DNA of 64,000 bases, taken from contig NZ_CP145605.1 of NCBI RefSeq assembly GCF_036884255.1, positions 3,410,001 through 3,474,000 of the forward strand, in the 5' to 3' direction. How positions within the stretch are numbered: position 1 is the stretch's first letter; every line of letters starts with the position of its first letter. Source of the DNA: Paenibacillus tundrae (GTDB taxonomy: Bacteria; Bacillota; Bacilli; Paenibacillales; Paenibacillaceae). The notes beneath the pieces were generated by a model. It did no database searches. It saw nothing but the letters and a program-made list of their open reading frames with translations, and had not been told where the DNA came from. Below, one piece after another: positions 1 to 8,526 of this stretch. A program made the translations under genes and the position numbers.

Positions 1-18
1 AGATTTCTCCTATAAGAA

Positions 19-1065
19 TCATGTTTTAATTGACATAGCAACCTGCATCGCCATTCGTACTGGCATTGCAGGACTCGCCAACTGATTTACATCTCCTACT
101 AAGTACAGATCCTTATCTGGATAATAAAAAGCAAATGAACCTGTTGAGCCCGTATGTCCAATTAGTTCTCCTTTACCCATAAAAAATGATGATATACCAT
201 TTAACGGTATTCGCATGTAGCCACCCCCATATTGAATTGGATACATGGAAACTTGTAACTTGTTGTATTTTTTCAGTTGATGAAAGACATCTGTTTTATA
301 CAACTTTCCTCCAAAGAAAGCTTTGATAAATATCATCAATTCACGAGCTGTGCTAATACCTCCACCACTAGCGGGACAACTTTTTATGTACTTCGGCCGG
401 GTAATGGCAGTTTCTTTATAATAAATACTGGGAATATAGTCGTGTTCGCTTCTAGATATATATGTGCTCACAAGCCCCAAAGGCTCGAAGATCAAAGTCT
501 TAAATACATTATTTAATGAGGAATTAGTAATGGTTTCGATTATCCTCCCCAGGATTTCAAAGTTGACATCGGCATAATAAGCTCTTTTCATTGTGTCAGG
601 CTCAAAATGCGATTTCAATTGTTTGGTTAGTACTATCATTTCATCGAAAGTGATGTCCAAATCTTCACGGAGGACACGTTTTCTAATGTTAATTTTACTT
701 TCTTCAAAGATATCCGGTAGTCCGCTTGTTTGAAACAACAAACTAGAGATCGTCAATTTAGAGGCATATTCCTGTCCCTTGTATATATGAAGTCTGCTGA
801 GTGTGCGATTATCCATGTATTTTTTTATCTTATCATCTAGTGACAGTTTACCTTGCTCTCGCAATATCAAAATACAAGTAGTCGTAAACAATTTTGTGAT
901 GCTTGCCATAAGTAACGGTGCGTCTATATCCTTGCCCCCATACTCATTTTTGTATGAAAAATCTCCATTGGTGTTTTCAACAAATAGAACACACTCATGT
1001 ATGTGTTTTGACTTTACAGCTCGACTAAATATTATCTCTCTTTGTTTGGTCTCTATTATTTTCAC
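19..1065 (-). CDS. Beta-lactamase-family serine hydrolase
   Basis: 348 residues of the class C beta-lactamase/penicillin-binding-like fold. Visible motifs are SITK (SxxK nucleophile, near residue 55), a YAD triad in place of the usual YxN, and HTGSTG near the C-terminus (third KTG-like box). No signal peptide or membrane segment is seen, so it is probably a cytoplasmic esterase, D-aminopeptidase or similar hydrolase; family members differ widely in substrate and an antibiotic substrate cannot be inferred. The start is a GTG; the only purine-rich stretch (GGGG) lies directly against it, so the start is uncertain. It stands alone at the window edge, with no evident operon partner. Confidence 0.85.
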   Translation of the reverse strand: MKIIETKQREIIFSRAVKSKHIHECVLFVENTNGDFSYKNEYGGKDIDAPLLMASITKLFTTTCILILREQGKLSLDDKIKKYMDNRTLSRLHIYKGQEYASKLTISSLLFQTSGLPDIFEESKINIRKRVLREDLDITFDEMIVLTKQLKSHFEPDTMKRAYYADVNFEILGRIIETITNSSLNNVFKTLIFEPLGLVSTYISRSEHDYIPSIYYKETAITRPKYIKSCPASGGGISTARELMIFIKAFFGGKLYKTDVFHQLKKYNKLQVSMYPIQYGGGYMRIPLNGISSFFMGKGELIGHTGSTGSFAFYYPDKDLYLVGDVNQLASPAMPVRMAMQVAMSIKT

Positions 1066-1137
1066 CCCATATTATTGTGTGCTTAAACTTTAATTACGAC
1101 TTATAAAAGCAGAATTTTCTAATTCTTATAGAACTAT

Positions 1138-1182
1138 CTGCACGTTAGTTGAATAAAGACGGATCAGCTGCTTTTTTTAGCC
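1138..1182. repeat. Intergenic repeat, partial copy A
   Basis: The stretch reads CGTTAGTTGAATAAAGACGG, then GATCAGCTGCTTTTTTT. The GATCAGCTGCTT half recurs in hairpin form at about 4620 and 6390, and CGTTAGTTGAAT recurs near 11440. This looks like a truncated member of a dispersed intergenic family. The remainder of the gap from 1066 to 1416 holds only the upstream region of the next gene, with a strong AAGGAGG site at about 1403. Confidence 0.45.
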
Positions 1183-1416
1183 CTATTACGCTACTCCAAA
1201 TCCGTATTCGTTGGTTATGCGCAGCACTCATATCTTAGCTACTGCTCTTTAGATTCCAGAATATCGTACATTACAACAGTTTGTTTTCTGGTATCTGAAA
1301 ATGCCAAGGCAGTTTCTTAAGTATTAATTACTGATTTGGGTATATTACCCATTATGTGATAAAGTAATATTAATGAACTTACTTCATTCGTTAAACTATC
1401 ATAAGGAGGATGTTGT

Positions 1417-1686
1417 ATGCTAGGTGTCAAAGTACAACAAGTAAAGAATCAATTGGTCATTCGCTGGCAGCTTTCTAAAATTGAAATTCCCATTGCAGAT
1501 ATTAGAACAGTTACTCTCGACGAGACCTACGGTGGCAGCAACTCTTCAGCCATTCGAATAGGCGCTGCGTATGGCGCAACCGAAACAATTCTAATTCACA
1601 CAACCAATCAATCCTATGTCCTGTTCACCTCCAATCAGACATTATTTACGAAAATCAGCTCTCTGCTATCCAACGCAGAGGGCTGA
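1417..1686 (+). CDS. SunI/YnzG-like PH-domain protein
   Basis: 89 residues resembling the bacterial PH-fold family that includes SunI, the Bacillus immunity protein against sublancin. The sequence opens with a beta-strand-rich MLGVKVQQ region, has the IPIADIRTV and YGGSN segments, and ends in a helix (LFTKISSLL). There is no signal peptide or membrane span in the body. ATG is preceded by AAGGAGGATGTTGT, a strong ribosome site. SunI itself protects producers of a glycosylated bacteriocin, but many homologues sit without any bacteriocin gene, as here, so the immunity role is only a possibility. Confidence 0.7.
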   Translation: MLGVKVQQVKNQLVIRWQLSKIEIPIADIRTVTLDETYGGSNSSAIRIGAAYGATETILIHTTNQSYVLFTSNQTLFTKISSLLSNAEG

Positions 1687-1874
1687 ATTATTCATTCCGA
1701 CTCCATCTTCAACTAAAAGTTCTATAAAAAAGCGTTAAGCATCCGCATAATCTCTTGGGAATTAGATATATGCAATTGGCAATAGATATATGTTTTTGTC
1801 TATTTCGGTAATCGGTACAAGTTCTTGTCCCTCTAAAGTATCCTTCCTTTAATGTATTTTCAATATCATGTGGT

Positions 1875-2117
1875 TTATGCTATAGCAACTAATACATCAT
1901 TTACACTCTTTCCTTCAAAGAAAGGTTCTTCAAGAGGTTTAGTAAACACTTCCTCCCCTGCACCCCATGTAACAGACAGTATATATTGACGTCCTTTTAG
2001 TAACCCTCCTGTACCATACGTATCCGCACTCCGAGAAAACACAGCCTATTCATATACAAAGTCCATATACTTCTTGAATGCAGCAGGAAAACTATACCAA
2101 TATACAGGATGCGGATC
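1875..2117 (-). pseudogene. Decayed NAD(P)H oxidoreductase (flavodoxin-like fold) fragment
   Basis: Reading the minus strand from 2117 to 1875 gives 81 codons with one internal TAG at 2046-2048. The translation contains PVYWYSFPAAFKKYMDFVYE, then the stop, then a segment with GLLKGRQYILSVTWGAGEE. This matches the MdaB/YwrO-type flavodoxin_2 family, where P-x-YWYS-x-PA-x2-KK-x-MD is the FMN/quinone pocket. The N-terminal flavodoxin half is missing (an in-frame TAA lies four codons upstream) and no start or ribosome site is present. It is a relic. The rest of the gap 1687-2211 shows no further gene I can support. Confidence 0.7.
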
Positions 2118-2211
2118 TCTATTCAATTACCTTAGTTGAATAAGTGATACACTTTTGATATGGTAAATCAAGGCACACATGTGCTCCTATTAACATGAAA
2201 GAAGGATATTT

Positions 2212-2385
2212 ATGTCGGTAATAATTGCTACAGACGATCTTGAACTAACTTGTCCTCACTGTAACGGAGAAAAATTTGTAGTCACTAATGAAAAAAAAGA
2301 GACTTGTTCAAAGTGTGAGGGAAAAGGAGTTATTTTAACTACACTCGGACAAACATTGCTCTATTTCTTCAAAAAACACATTTAG
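2212..2385 (+). CDS. Small zinc-ribbon protein (CxxC...CxxC)
   Basis: A 57-residue gene below the usual size cut-off. It has two CxxC knuckles, CPHC near residue 14 and CSKCEGKG near residue 32, spaced like a half DnaJ-type or YuiA-like zinc finger, followed by an aromatic, basic tail ending KKHI. ATG is preceded by GAAGGA at good spacing, and a rho-independent terminator follows within 15 bases. Those three signals support a real, monocistronic gene. Zinc binding is expected from the cysteines; the cellular role is unknown. Confidence 0.6.
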   Translation: MSVIIATDDLELTCPHCNGEKFVVTNEKKETCSKCEGKGVILTTLGQTLLYFFKKHI

Positions 2386-2398
2386 CTGATAGTAACAA

Positions 2399-2436
2399 AA
2401 AAAAGGACTAGCTCTATAGCCAGTCCTTTTTGTTCT
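2399..2436 (+). terminator. Rho-independent terminator
   Basis: AAAAGGACT pairs with AGTCCTTTT around a short loop that contains a further GCT/AGC pairing, and a T-rich run follows. It ends the small zinc-ribbon gene. Confidence 0.8.
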
Positions 2437-2795
2437 TATGGGTAAATGCAATTTTAAGTCCATGGAGTGTAAATACTGAACCTTTAATATAGATAAACTT
2501 TTTAGAAAATTTAGTTTTTTTTGAAGCAAGTTACCCAACTTGCCACCAAAAATACTTATCAACACAAAGTGCACTAAAGTTTGGAGCAAGAATACAACAC
2601 CAAGAACCAAATGACACGCTCAACGATTAGAAAAAACAGTGCACATCCTCCGGCTTGATCAGCAGAACGTCTCATTTTACAAGATCATAGACCTCGTTGT
2701 TCACTCCTATTCTCGCGCTCTCCATTCAATTTCGGATGGATTAGGAAAATAAATTTCACACATAAAAAGCAGCTCTATACGGCGGCTAAAAAAGA
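2437..2795. other. Intergenic gap with nothing recognised
   Basis: About 360 bases between the terminator and the LacI gene. No start with ribosome site, no hairpin of note and no similarity to the neighbouring genes was seen on either strand. Confidence 0.5.
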
Positions 2796-3791
2796 TTACG
2801 CAATCGTCACTGCACGAACGGACTGACGTTCCACACATTGAATATCCAAGGTAAATACAGACTTAACCTGCTCCCCGTTCAACATTTGAATGAGCAAATG
2901 TCCAGCAAGCAATCCAGCATCTGTCTTAGGTTGTCGAAACGTCGTTAGCGGAGGAGAAACATATTGTGATACATGGATATTGTCAAATCCAACGACAGAT
3001 ATTTGCTCCGGCACTGAAATGTGATGCTCGTGAAATGCTTCCAGACCTCCGATTGCCATGTCATCATTTGCAAAAAACACAGCCGAGGGGAGACCCTTCT
3101 CTATCAGCATCTTGGCAGCATGATAACCGCTCTCTTTGCAAAATTGTCCACCCAGTCTCCATTTGCTTTTTTCTTCGATGTTGGCTTCACTCAGCGCTCG
3201 CAAAAATCCTTGATAACGAAGAAGATTACAATCCGAACTGCGCGGTCCGTTAATATAAGCGAGTGTACGATGACCTTGATCAATCAGATATTTTGTTGCC
3301 AAATATCCCCCTTGCTCGTCATCCATTAGAACATTTACGATATGTTCATTCACAAGTTCCCGATCCATCACCACGATTGGAAAATCCCTAGCTGCAACTT
3401 CCGTGAGCAATTGATCCGGAATATCCTGCGCAATCACAATGGCGCCGTCGATTCGCTTTTCCCGAATATATCGGGTCGCAGTGGATTTCTCACCGCCCAT
3501 TGAACTGCATACAATCAGATCGTAACCATGACTCTTAATCGCTGATTCGATGCCGGGTACCAAATCCGAGAAATAAGGACTGGACATGTCGTGAACCATC
3601 ACGCCGATGGTTTGGGTACTCTTACGTTTTAATTCCGACGCTGGTCCATGTTTAACGTAATTGAGTTCGCTGGCTGCACCGAGCACCTTCTGTCTGGTCA
3701 GTTCACTTACATTGTCTTTCCCATTAAGTGCACAGGATACGGTAGAACTAGCTACACCAGCCCTTTTTGCTACATCTTTAATGGTTATCAT
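2796..3791 (-). CDS. LacI-family transcriptional regulator
   Basis: 331 residues. The N-terminus has the LacI helix-turn-helix and hinge (ITIKDVAKRAGVASSTVS, residues 2-19, then an ALNGKD segment), followed by a periplasmic-binding-protein-like effector domain (TIGVMVHDMSSPYFSDLV, FDNIHVSQYVSPPLTT, ending VERQSV). ATG at 3791 is chosen over an upstream TTG because GAGGAG lies seven bases before it, inside the longer frame. No sugar gene is adjacent in either direction, so its regulon lies elsewhere; the effector is probably a sugar. Repressor function is inferred from family. Confidence 0.92.
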   Translation of the reverse strand: MITIKDVAKRAGVASSTVSCALNGKDNVSELTRQKVLGAASELNYVKHGPASELKRKSTQTIGVMVHDMSSPYFSDLVPGIESAIKSHGYDLIVCSSMGGEKSTATRYIREKRIDGAIVIAQDIPDQLLTEVAARDFPIVVMDRELVNEHIVNVLMDDEQGGYLATKYLIDQGHRTLAYINGPRSSDCNLLRYQGFLRALSEANIEEKSKWRLGGQFCKESGYHAAKMLIEKGLPSAVFFANDDMAIGGLEAFHEHHISVPEQISVVGFDNIHVSQYVSPPLTTFRQPKTDAGLLAGHLLIQMLNGEQVKSVFTLDIQCVERQSVRAVTIA

Positions 3792-4096
3792 TTTAATGCT
3801 CCTCAAAAGATCAATCTCTTTTGTTTTTAGAAACTATATCTATACATCATTCACTGCATTTTATCATGCTATCTCTTGCATGTCTCCTCGGTATTCCCCT
3901 GTTTATAGAAACAGATAGAGCGCAAAAATAGAACTACATTCACTATTTAACAGCTAGTTTCATCGAATACTTCCCTTCTTTATAAATAGTCGTACGTGTT
4001 TAACCCCTCATGTGTGTGGTTCTCAATGGTGTTTTCACTTCATTTACTCTCTATTATTATATCTAAACTTCAATCGGACTATGTTCTTGTCTCCTG
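3792..4096. other. Intergenic gap upstream of the LacI gene
   Basis: About 300 bases, AT-rich, presumably carrying the LacI promoter. No convincing palindrome or coding frame was found. Confidence 0.4.
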
Positions 4097-4133
4097 ACAA
4101 AAAAAGGAGCAACTAGCCATTGCAAGTTGCTCC
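4097..4133 (-). terminator. Rho-independent terminator (minus strand)
   Basis: GGAGCAACT and its complement AGTTGCTCC form a hairpin that, read on the minus strand, is followed by a run of seven T. It lies downstream of the small membrane protein gene ending at 4229. Confidence 0.8.
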
Positions 4134-4228
4134 ATGATGTATGAATTTCACAAACAATTCAAGTAACTTTATGAAGTCTTCTCAAAAGAAGCTAATTCTT
4201 ACACATAAAGTGATTCCAAATCCCTTCT

Positions 4229-4492
4229 CTATTCCAAAGACAGAACGTTACCCATAGATAATAATATGTCTATTATGAACCATACTACAAAACCGATATA
4301 AATCAAGGAAATAAAAGTAATTATCTTGTTAAAACCCTTATTAATAATTATTACAAATATGTAGAATAAAATAGAAACTAGCAGTGGATTTTTCCAGTAC
4401 CCCATACCAAAGGAATATTTGTATAGAGAGTAAACAGTGGATATTAGCCAAAGTATTAATGTAATATTAAAAATGATTTTTTTAGTTTTCAT
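4229..4492 (-). CDS. Small three-helix membrane protein, unknown function
   Basis: 87 residues with three hydrophobic segments: IIFNITLILWLISTVYSLY near the N-terminus, LLVSILFYIFVIIIN in the middle, and IITFISLIYIGFVVWFIIDI near the end. The start at 4492 is chosen because GGAAGGA lies eight bases upstream; a longer frame reaches 4552 without a ribosome site. The AT-rich codon use is typical of small Firmicute membrane proteins. I do not recognise the family. It is monocistronic and ends before a clear terminator. Confidence 0.65.
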   Translation of the reverse strand: MKTKKIIFNITLILWLISTVYSLYKYSFGMGYWKNPLLVSILFYIFVIIINKGFNKIITFISLIYIGFVVWFIIDILLSMGNVLSLE

Positions 4493-4597
4493 TGAATAAT
4501 TCCTTCCAATTTTTATTCTATAGACGATATTAACATATTTCATGTTAATCATTGTAAGTTAAATTATGGTAATAAGATGAAAGGCCTTTTCGTGATA

Positions 4598-4690
4598 TTC
4601 TGCCCATTAGATGAACAAAAGCAGCTGGTCACATTGATCAGCTGCTTTCTTTGCATGATTGAGTTATCGTTTCCCATTAGGTCAATGAAC
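4598..4690. repeat. Intergenic repeat, copy B, with terminator hairpin
   Basis: CCCATTAGATGAAC leads into the hairpin AGCAGCTGGTC...GATCAGCTGCTTT, then GATTGAGTTATCGTTTCCCATTAGG. The hairpin and the flank TGAG(C/T)TATCG(C/T)TTCC recur at 6391-6446. The direct CCCATTAG boxes at both ends look like element termini. The hairpin could also terminate transcription. Remaining bases between 4493 and 4768 hold the downstream region of the HxlR gene. Confidence 0.6.
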
Positions 4691-4768
4691 TAGGGTGAAG
4701 ATTGTAGTTAACTAATGAAATACTTTAATAGTGTTATTATACGGTTTTAATCAAATTGACATAGAAAA

Positions 4769-5167
4769 TCACATCGAATCTACCATGGAATCGACCACGT
4801 TTTCTGGCTGTCTAGAAGTAGTACTTGATAAATTTTTGTGTTTTTCTCCCCAGATTTTCATCTCCATAATGATCGGCACTAAGGTGCGTCCGAATTTCGA
4901 TAGCGAGTATTCAACTTTCGGAGGAACTTGCGGATATACCTCACGGTGTACGATCCCGTCTTCTTCAAGCTCTCGAAGCTGTAGTGTCAGCATTCTCTGC
5001 GTAATGGTGGGACATATTCTGCGAAACTCGTTAAATCGTACAGGGCCTTTAATCATATGATACAAAAGTAAACCCTTCCACTTGCCGCCAATGACATCCA
5101 ACGTATACTCGACAGGACAACCTTCTTCATTCGGACATTGACCATATCCGGATTTGCGGTCACGCAT
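4769..5167 (-). CDS. HxlR-family transcriptional regulator
   Basis: 132 residues with the MarR-like winged helix of the HxlR family: CPVEYTLDVIGGKWKGLLLY (residues 17-36), FNEFRRICPTITQRMLTLQL (recognition helix) and the wing REVYPQVPPKVEYSLS. Cysteines at about residues 11 and 17 sit where redox-sensing relatives such as YodB carry their reactive thiols, which is suggestive only. Divergent from the alcohol dehydrogenase gene at 5302, it probably controls that gene and itself. The second of two nested ATGs is used; the first runs into a stop after three codons. Confidence 0.92.
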   Translation of the reverse strand: MRDRKSGYGQCPNEEGCPVEYTLDVIGGKWKGLLLYHMIKGPVRFNEFRRICPTITQRMLTLQLRELEEDGIVHREVYPQVPPKVEYSLSKFGRTLVPIIMEMKIWGEKHKNLSSTTSRQPENVVDSMVDSM

Positions 5168-5187
5168 GCATTATCCTCCTCTTTTAC

Positions 5188-5205
5188 AGTATACAAATTG
5201 ATACT
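5188..5205. promoter_or_regulatory. Inverted repeat, candidate HxlR operator
   Basis: AGTAT-N8-ATACT lies in the divergent region between the HxlR regulator and the dehydrogenase, 21 bases from the regulator start. Winged-helix regulators of this family bind such dyads next to the gene they control; the assignment is by position. Confidence 0.45.
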
Positions 5206-5301
5206 ACATCACACTATTGTGCGTACTATTCATGATAGCTAATATACGTTATATTACAACCAGAAAGCAATAAGTGATGTACAATTAAGGAGGAAACGAC
5301 A

Positions 5302-6336
5302 ATGTCAAACCGACAAATGAAAGCCATCGGCTTGCTGAAGTATTTACCCATTAATCAACCTGAGAGCTTGCTGGACGTTATGATGGATGTACCTGAACCT
5401 ACAGGGAGAGACTTGCTGATCCGAGTCAAAGCCATTTCTGTTAATCCCGTCGATGTTAAAGTGCGCGCTCCCAAAAATCGAACCGAAAACACGCCAAAGG
5501 TTCTCGGTTGGGATGTTGCAGGTGTCGTGGAACAAGCCGGACCAGAATCTTCACTGTTCAAACCCGGTGATGAAGTGTATTACGCCGGTAGTATTGCCCG
5601 TCCTGGTGGGAATAGCGAGTTTCACCTCGTTGATGAGAGAATTGTCGGTTTAAAACCAGCAACACTGGAATTTTCACATGCAGCCGCTCTGCCGTTAACT
5701 GCTATCACCGCTTGGGAAGGATTATTCGATCGATTGGGTGTGTCTAATACTACCGAGCGCAATGAAGGTAAATCCATTTTAATCATCGGGGCTGCGGGTG
5801 GTGTTGGTTCTATTGCGACACAACTGGCCAAACACGCTGGTTTGACTGTCATCGGTACAGCTTCCCGCCCGGAATCTGCTGAGTGGGCCAAAAACATGGG
5901 AGCTGACCACATCATCAATCATTATGAACCATTTCTCCCTCAGCTCAAAGCACTAGGATTAGAATATGTTGACTATATTTTCTGCCTAAACAGTACGGAG
6001 AAGCATTGGGTTAATATGGCTGAAGCCATTGCTCCTCAAGGGAACATTTGCTCCATTGTGGAGACGGATGAGCTGCTCGATCTGACTTTACTGAAAAACA
6101 AAAGCGTCATTTTTGCCTGGGAGCTGATGTTCACCAGACCGTTGTTCCAAACTTCGGATATGATTGAACAGCACAACTTGTTAAACGAAGTTTCCCGTAT
6201 GATTGATAAAGGACACTTACGAACTACGGTTGCCCAGATCCTCTCTCCCATCAATGCAGCCAATTTGCGTAAGGCTCATGCCATATTGGAAGAAGGACGT
6301 ATGACAGGTAAAATCGTGATTGAGAACTTTGAGTAA
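5302..6336 (+). CDS. Zinc-type alcohol dehydrogenase/quinone reductase family protein
   Basis: 344 residues of the medium-chain dehydrogenase superfamily. The N-terminal GroES-like domain has SVNPVDVKVRAP and VLGWDVAGVVEQAG (about residues 46-80); the Rossmann nucleotide site is IIGAAGGVGSIATQLAKHAG (about residues 160-180). The GAAGGVG pattern and lack of the structural-zinc cysteine cluster place it with NADPH-dependent quinone or enone reductases (zinc-binding dehydrogenase family by name only). AAGGAGGAAACGACA precedes the ATG. Its divergent HxlR neighbour suggests induction by electrophiles, quinones or aldehydes. Confidence 0.9.
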   Translation: MSNRQMKAIGLLKYLPINQPESLLDVMMDVPEPTGRDLLIRVKAISVNPVDVKVRAPKNRTENTPKVLGWDVAGVVEQAGPESSLFKPGDEVYYAGSIARPGGNSEFHLVDERIVGLKPATLEFSHAAALPLTAITAWEGLFDRLGVSNTTERNEGKSILIIGAAGGVGSIATQLAKHAGLTVIGTASRPESAEWAKNMGADHIINHYEPFLPQLKALGLEYVDYIFCLNSTEKHWVNMAEAIAPQGNICSIVETDELLDLTLLKNKSVIFAWELMFTRPLFQTSDMIEQHNLLNEVSRMIDKGHLRTTVAQILSPINAANLRKAHAILEEGRMTGKIVIENFE

Positions 6337-6387
6337 CAATAACATTTGTTATTCATATTACTATGATATTCTCTCCGTTAATTAAAT

Positions 6388-6450
6388 ATAAGCAGCTGAT
6401 CACTTGGATCAGCTGCTTCCTTTGTTATATTGAGCTATCGCTTCCAGTTA
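6388..6450. repeat. Intergenic repeat, copy C, with hairpin
   Basis: AAGCAGCTGATC-ACTTG-GATCAGCTGCTT is a 12-bp perfect stem, followed by TTTGTTATATTGAGCTATCG and CTTCCAGTTAG, closely matching copy B at 4617-4680. It probably ends the dehydrogenase transcript. The rest of the gap 6337-6659 shows nothing beyond a ribosome site before 6660. Confidence 0.65.
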
Positions 6451-6659
6451 GAATCATTGTATTGATTTTGCTAAAGCGATCATTTCCTTCTAAGTTAATT
6501 ATCTCTGTCAACTGCAATAAAGTATTATTGTTTACCCATCGTAAAACGACCACCAACCATAAATAGCCCGCTTGAGCCATTTCCCCCTATACCACTATCT
6601 ATTAGTATATATCTGTTAGGTCTACAGCCATTAAAAATAAGATATAAAAGGAGTAGTAT

Positions 6660-8039
6660 ATGGGCAACTCGAACATCTTCAATCCGTTTCGGAGACTTCA
6701 TTTTTACGCGGCTTGGCTGATTACCCCCTTGTTAATCACCCTTAGTTTGTCGGGAATTGGTTTCTTATTTTATACCAATGTGGAGAATCGTATCTATGAC
6801 GAGGCTTTCTTTGGAGAGAGCGAGATAACGACCAGACAAAGTTTAGACGAAGCTGTTCAACAAATTAGCAATAGCTATTCTGGATTCAACATCGGAAAGA
6901 TCAGTATTATGTCAGAACCTTACAACAACAGAGTGACAATAAGTCATGCAGATGGCGACACGAGATACATTTTTCTAGACCATAACAACCAAATTGTTGC
7001 AGAGCAAAATGCAAAAAACACATACTCCAACCTAATGAGAAACTTCCATAGTACTTTATTAACTGGCAGTACTTTCATTCGTTACCTTGTAGAATTGACC
7101 GCTTGCTGGGCTATATTTTTGATCGTGTCTGGTGTATATATGACTTTCAAAAAAAGACTGCTGAACAAGAAAAATAGTCAGTCCAAACACCCCTTTCGAT
7201 TTCAGAAAATTCATGCTATTTTAGGACTAATAACGGCAATCCCTTTATTTGTAATTGTAATGACCGGTATCCCCTGGTCTGTTTTTACAGGAAGTTATAT
7301 TAGCTCGTATGCTCAGGATCATCCTGAACTAGGAAGAACCGAATTAAAGTACAATCCTCCCCAGTCAGACGTCAATGAAATCCCTTGGGCGACCCGTAGT
7401 CTAGATCAGCCCACCTCAGAACATACAGAACAGAAAGGACACGTTGGTCATGGAGATCATCAAGCAGCCGCTCCCGCTCTAACGGATAATCCTAATCAGC
7501 AAAGTGTCACAACAATTATTCAAAATGCTCAAAGGGAACAGATTAGTCGCCCCCTCTCTATCGTATATCCTTCGAATGAACAAGGTGTCTTTAAGGTGAC
7601 TAAGGGAAGTAATACTGGTGTTACTGGTCTTGATGTTAGCCCCTATGAGGAAACGACTGCTTATTTCGATCAATATACCGGAAGTTTAATTGCAAAAATT
7701 GATTTCGATGACTATGGAATCATTGGTAAATGGTTCACTTGGGGAATCCCCCTACATGAAGGTCATTTATTCGGTTTAGCTAACCAAATCCTGAATTTAA
7801 TCGTATGTTTAGCTTTCCTAGCTGCGATTGTCATGGGATTTATCTCATGGATGAGAAGAGCGAAGCCGGGTGAATTCAAGGGTCCTCAGCGAATCAATAA
7901 ACCTTGGTCTATTGGAGCCGTACTCACACTATTAACCTTGGGGATCTTAATGCCCTTATTCGGATTGTCCGTCGTTGTCATCTTTATTATTGAAACGATT
8001 ATTTATTTCTGTACACGCAATCGAATTCAAACTACTTAA
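6660..8039 (+). CDS. PepSY-domain membrane protein with histidine-rich segment
   Basis: 459 residues of the PepSY_TM family (iron-regulated or sulfite-reductase-like membrane proteins). TM1 spans about residues 13-37, then an extracytoplasmic PepSY-like region, TM2 about 135-160, TM3 about 182-205, a second extracytoplasmic region, TM4 about 370-392 and one or two helices at 410-455. Within the second outside region a GHVGHGDH stretch (about residue 260) could bind metal. Conserved histidines at helix edges (RLHFYAAW, FHSTLL, KIHAILG, LHEGHLFG) may ligate heme, as proposed for relatives. AAAGGAG precedes the ATG. No operon partner is seen, so the electron donor or metal is unknown. Confidence 0.85.
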   Translation: MGNSNIFNPFRRLHFYAAWLITPLLITLSLSGIGFLFYTNVENRIYDEAFFGESEITTRQSLDEAVQQISNSYSGFNIGKISIMSEPYNNRVTISHADGDTRYIFLDHNNQIVAEQNAKNTYSNLMRNFHSTLLTGSTFIRYLVELTACWAIFLIVSGVYMTFKKRLLNKKNSQSKHPFRFQKIHAILGLITAIPLFVIVMTGIPWSVFTGSYISSYAQDHPELGRTELKYNPPQSDVNEIPWATRSLDQPTSEHTEQKGHVGHGDHQAAAPALTDNPNQQSVTTIIQNAQREQISRPLSIVYPSNEQGVFKVTKGSNTGVTGLDVSPYEETTAYFDQYTGSLIAKIDFDDYGIIGKWFTWGIPLHEGHLFGLANQILNLIVCLAFLAAIVMGFISWMRRAKPGEFKGPQRINKPWSIGAVLTLLTLGILMPLFGLSVVVIFIIETIIYFCTRNRIQTT

Positions 8040-8136
8040 ACGAAACATCACGGATGAATATCTTCATAATATAGAAGAGAAGATTTCATAACAGGTATGT
8101 AATAGAAATATACCGTCTCGCGGTTCTTTAACGACC

Positions 8137-8253
8137 TTATGACATAGCGGCACCAGCCAGCCAAGGTGCTAAGAAACCTAGTGCTGCAATTGGAATACCA
8201 ATAACACATATGCAAGTGCCCAAAAAGTTTTTGTTTGATATTAATGGGATCAT
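8137..8253 (-). CDS. Possible 38-residue hydrophobic peptide
   Basis: A short minus-strand frame with ATG at 8253 codes for a peptide with one hydrophobic span (CICVIGIPIAALGFLAPWLA). The ribosome site (AAGAG) is weak and no family is recognised. It is the only coding-like signal in the 487-base gap between the PepSY and glycosyltransferase genes; the remainder holds nothing I can support. It could be a chance frame or a small membrane or toxin-like peptide. Confidence 0.2.
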   Translation of the reverse strand: MIPLISNKNFLGTCICVIGIPIAALGFLAPWLAGAAMS

Positions 8254-8526
8254 TATAGAGCTCTTAAGAACTCACCAAAATATCGATCATTTTTAGAGAA
8301 ATCAGGCTATTGTTCTAGCTTTGCCGGCTTTCAATCCGATTTGATCCTGTATTCGTTTAGGTCTCTTCACGTAGATTAATACTGCGATGGATCAAGCCTG
8401 TTTCCGAAATTGTAGGGTGTTTAACCAGTCCCTATTAGAATCTTGGAATACACTACACTAATATCACTTCTTACTTGGTCATTTCCATTTTTCTACGGAG
8501 TCTAGAACCCTAAGGGAGGAAAGATT

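Noticed and set aside
277..1093. Plus-strand frames of 79 and 96 codons over the serine hydrolase
   Set aside because: Antisense shadows of a recognisable hydrolase; no family features.
2335..2610. Minus-strand 91-codon frame
   Set aside because: Overlaps the zinc-ribbon gene and its terminator, and has no recognisable motif or ribosome site.
4731..5060. Plus-strand 109-codon frame
   Set aside because: Antisense to the HxlR regulator; Ser-rich shadow.
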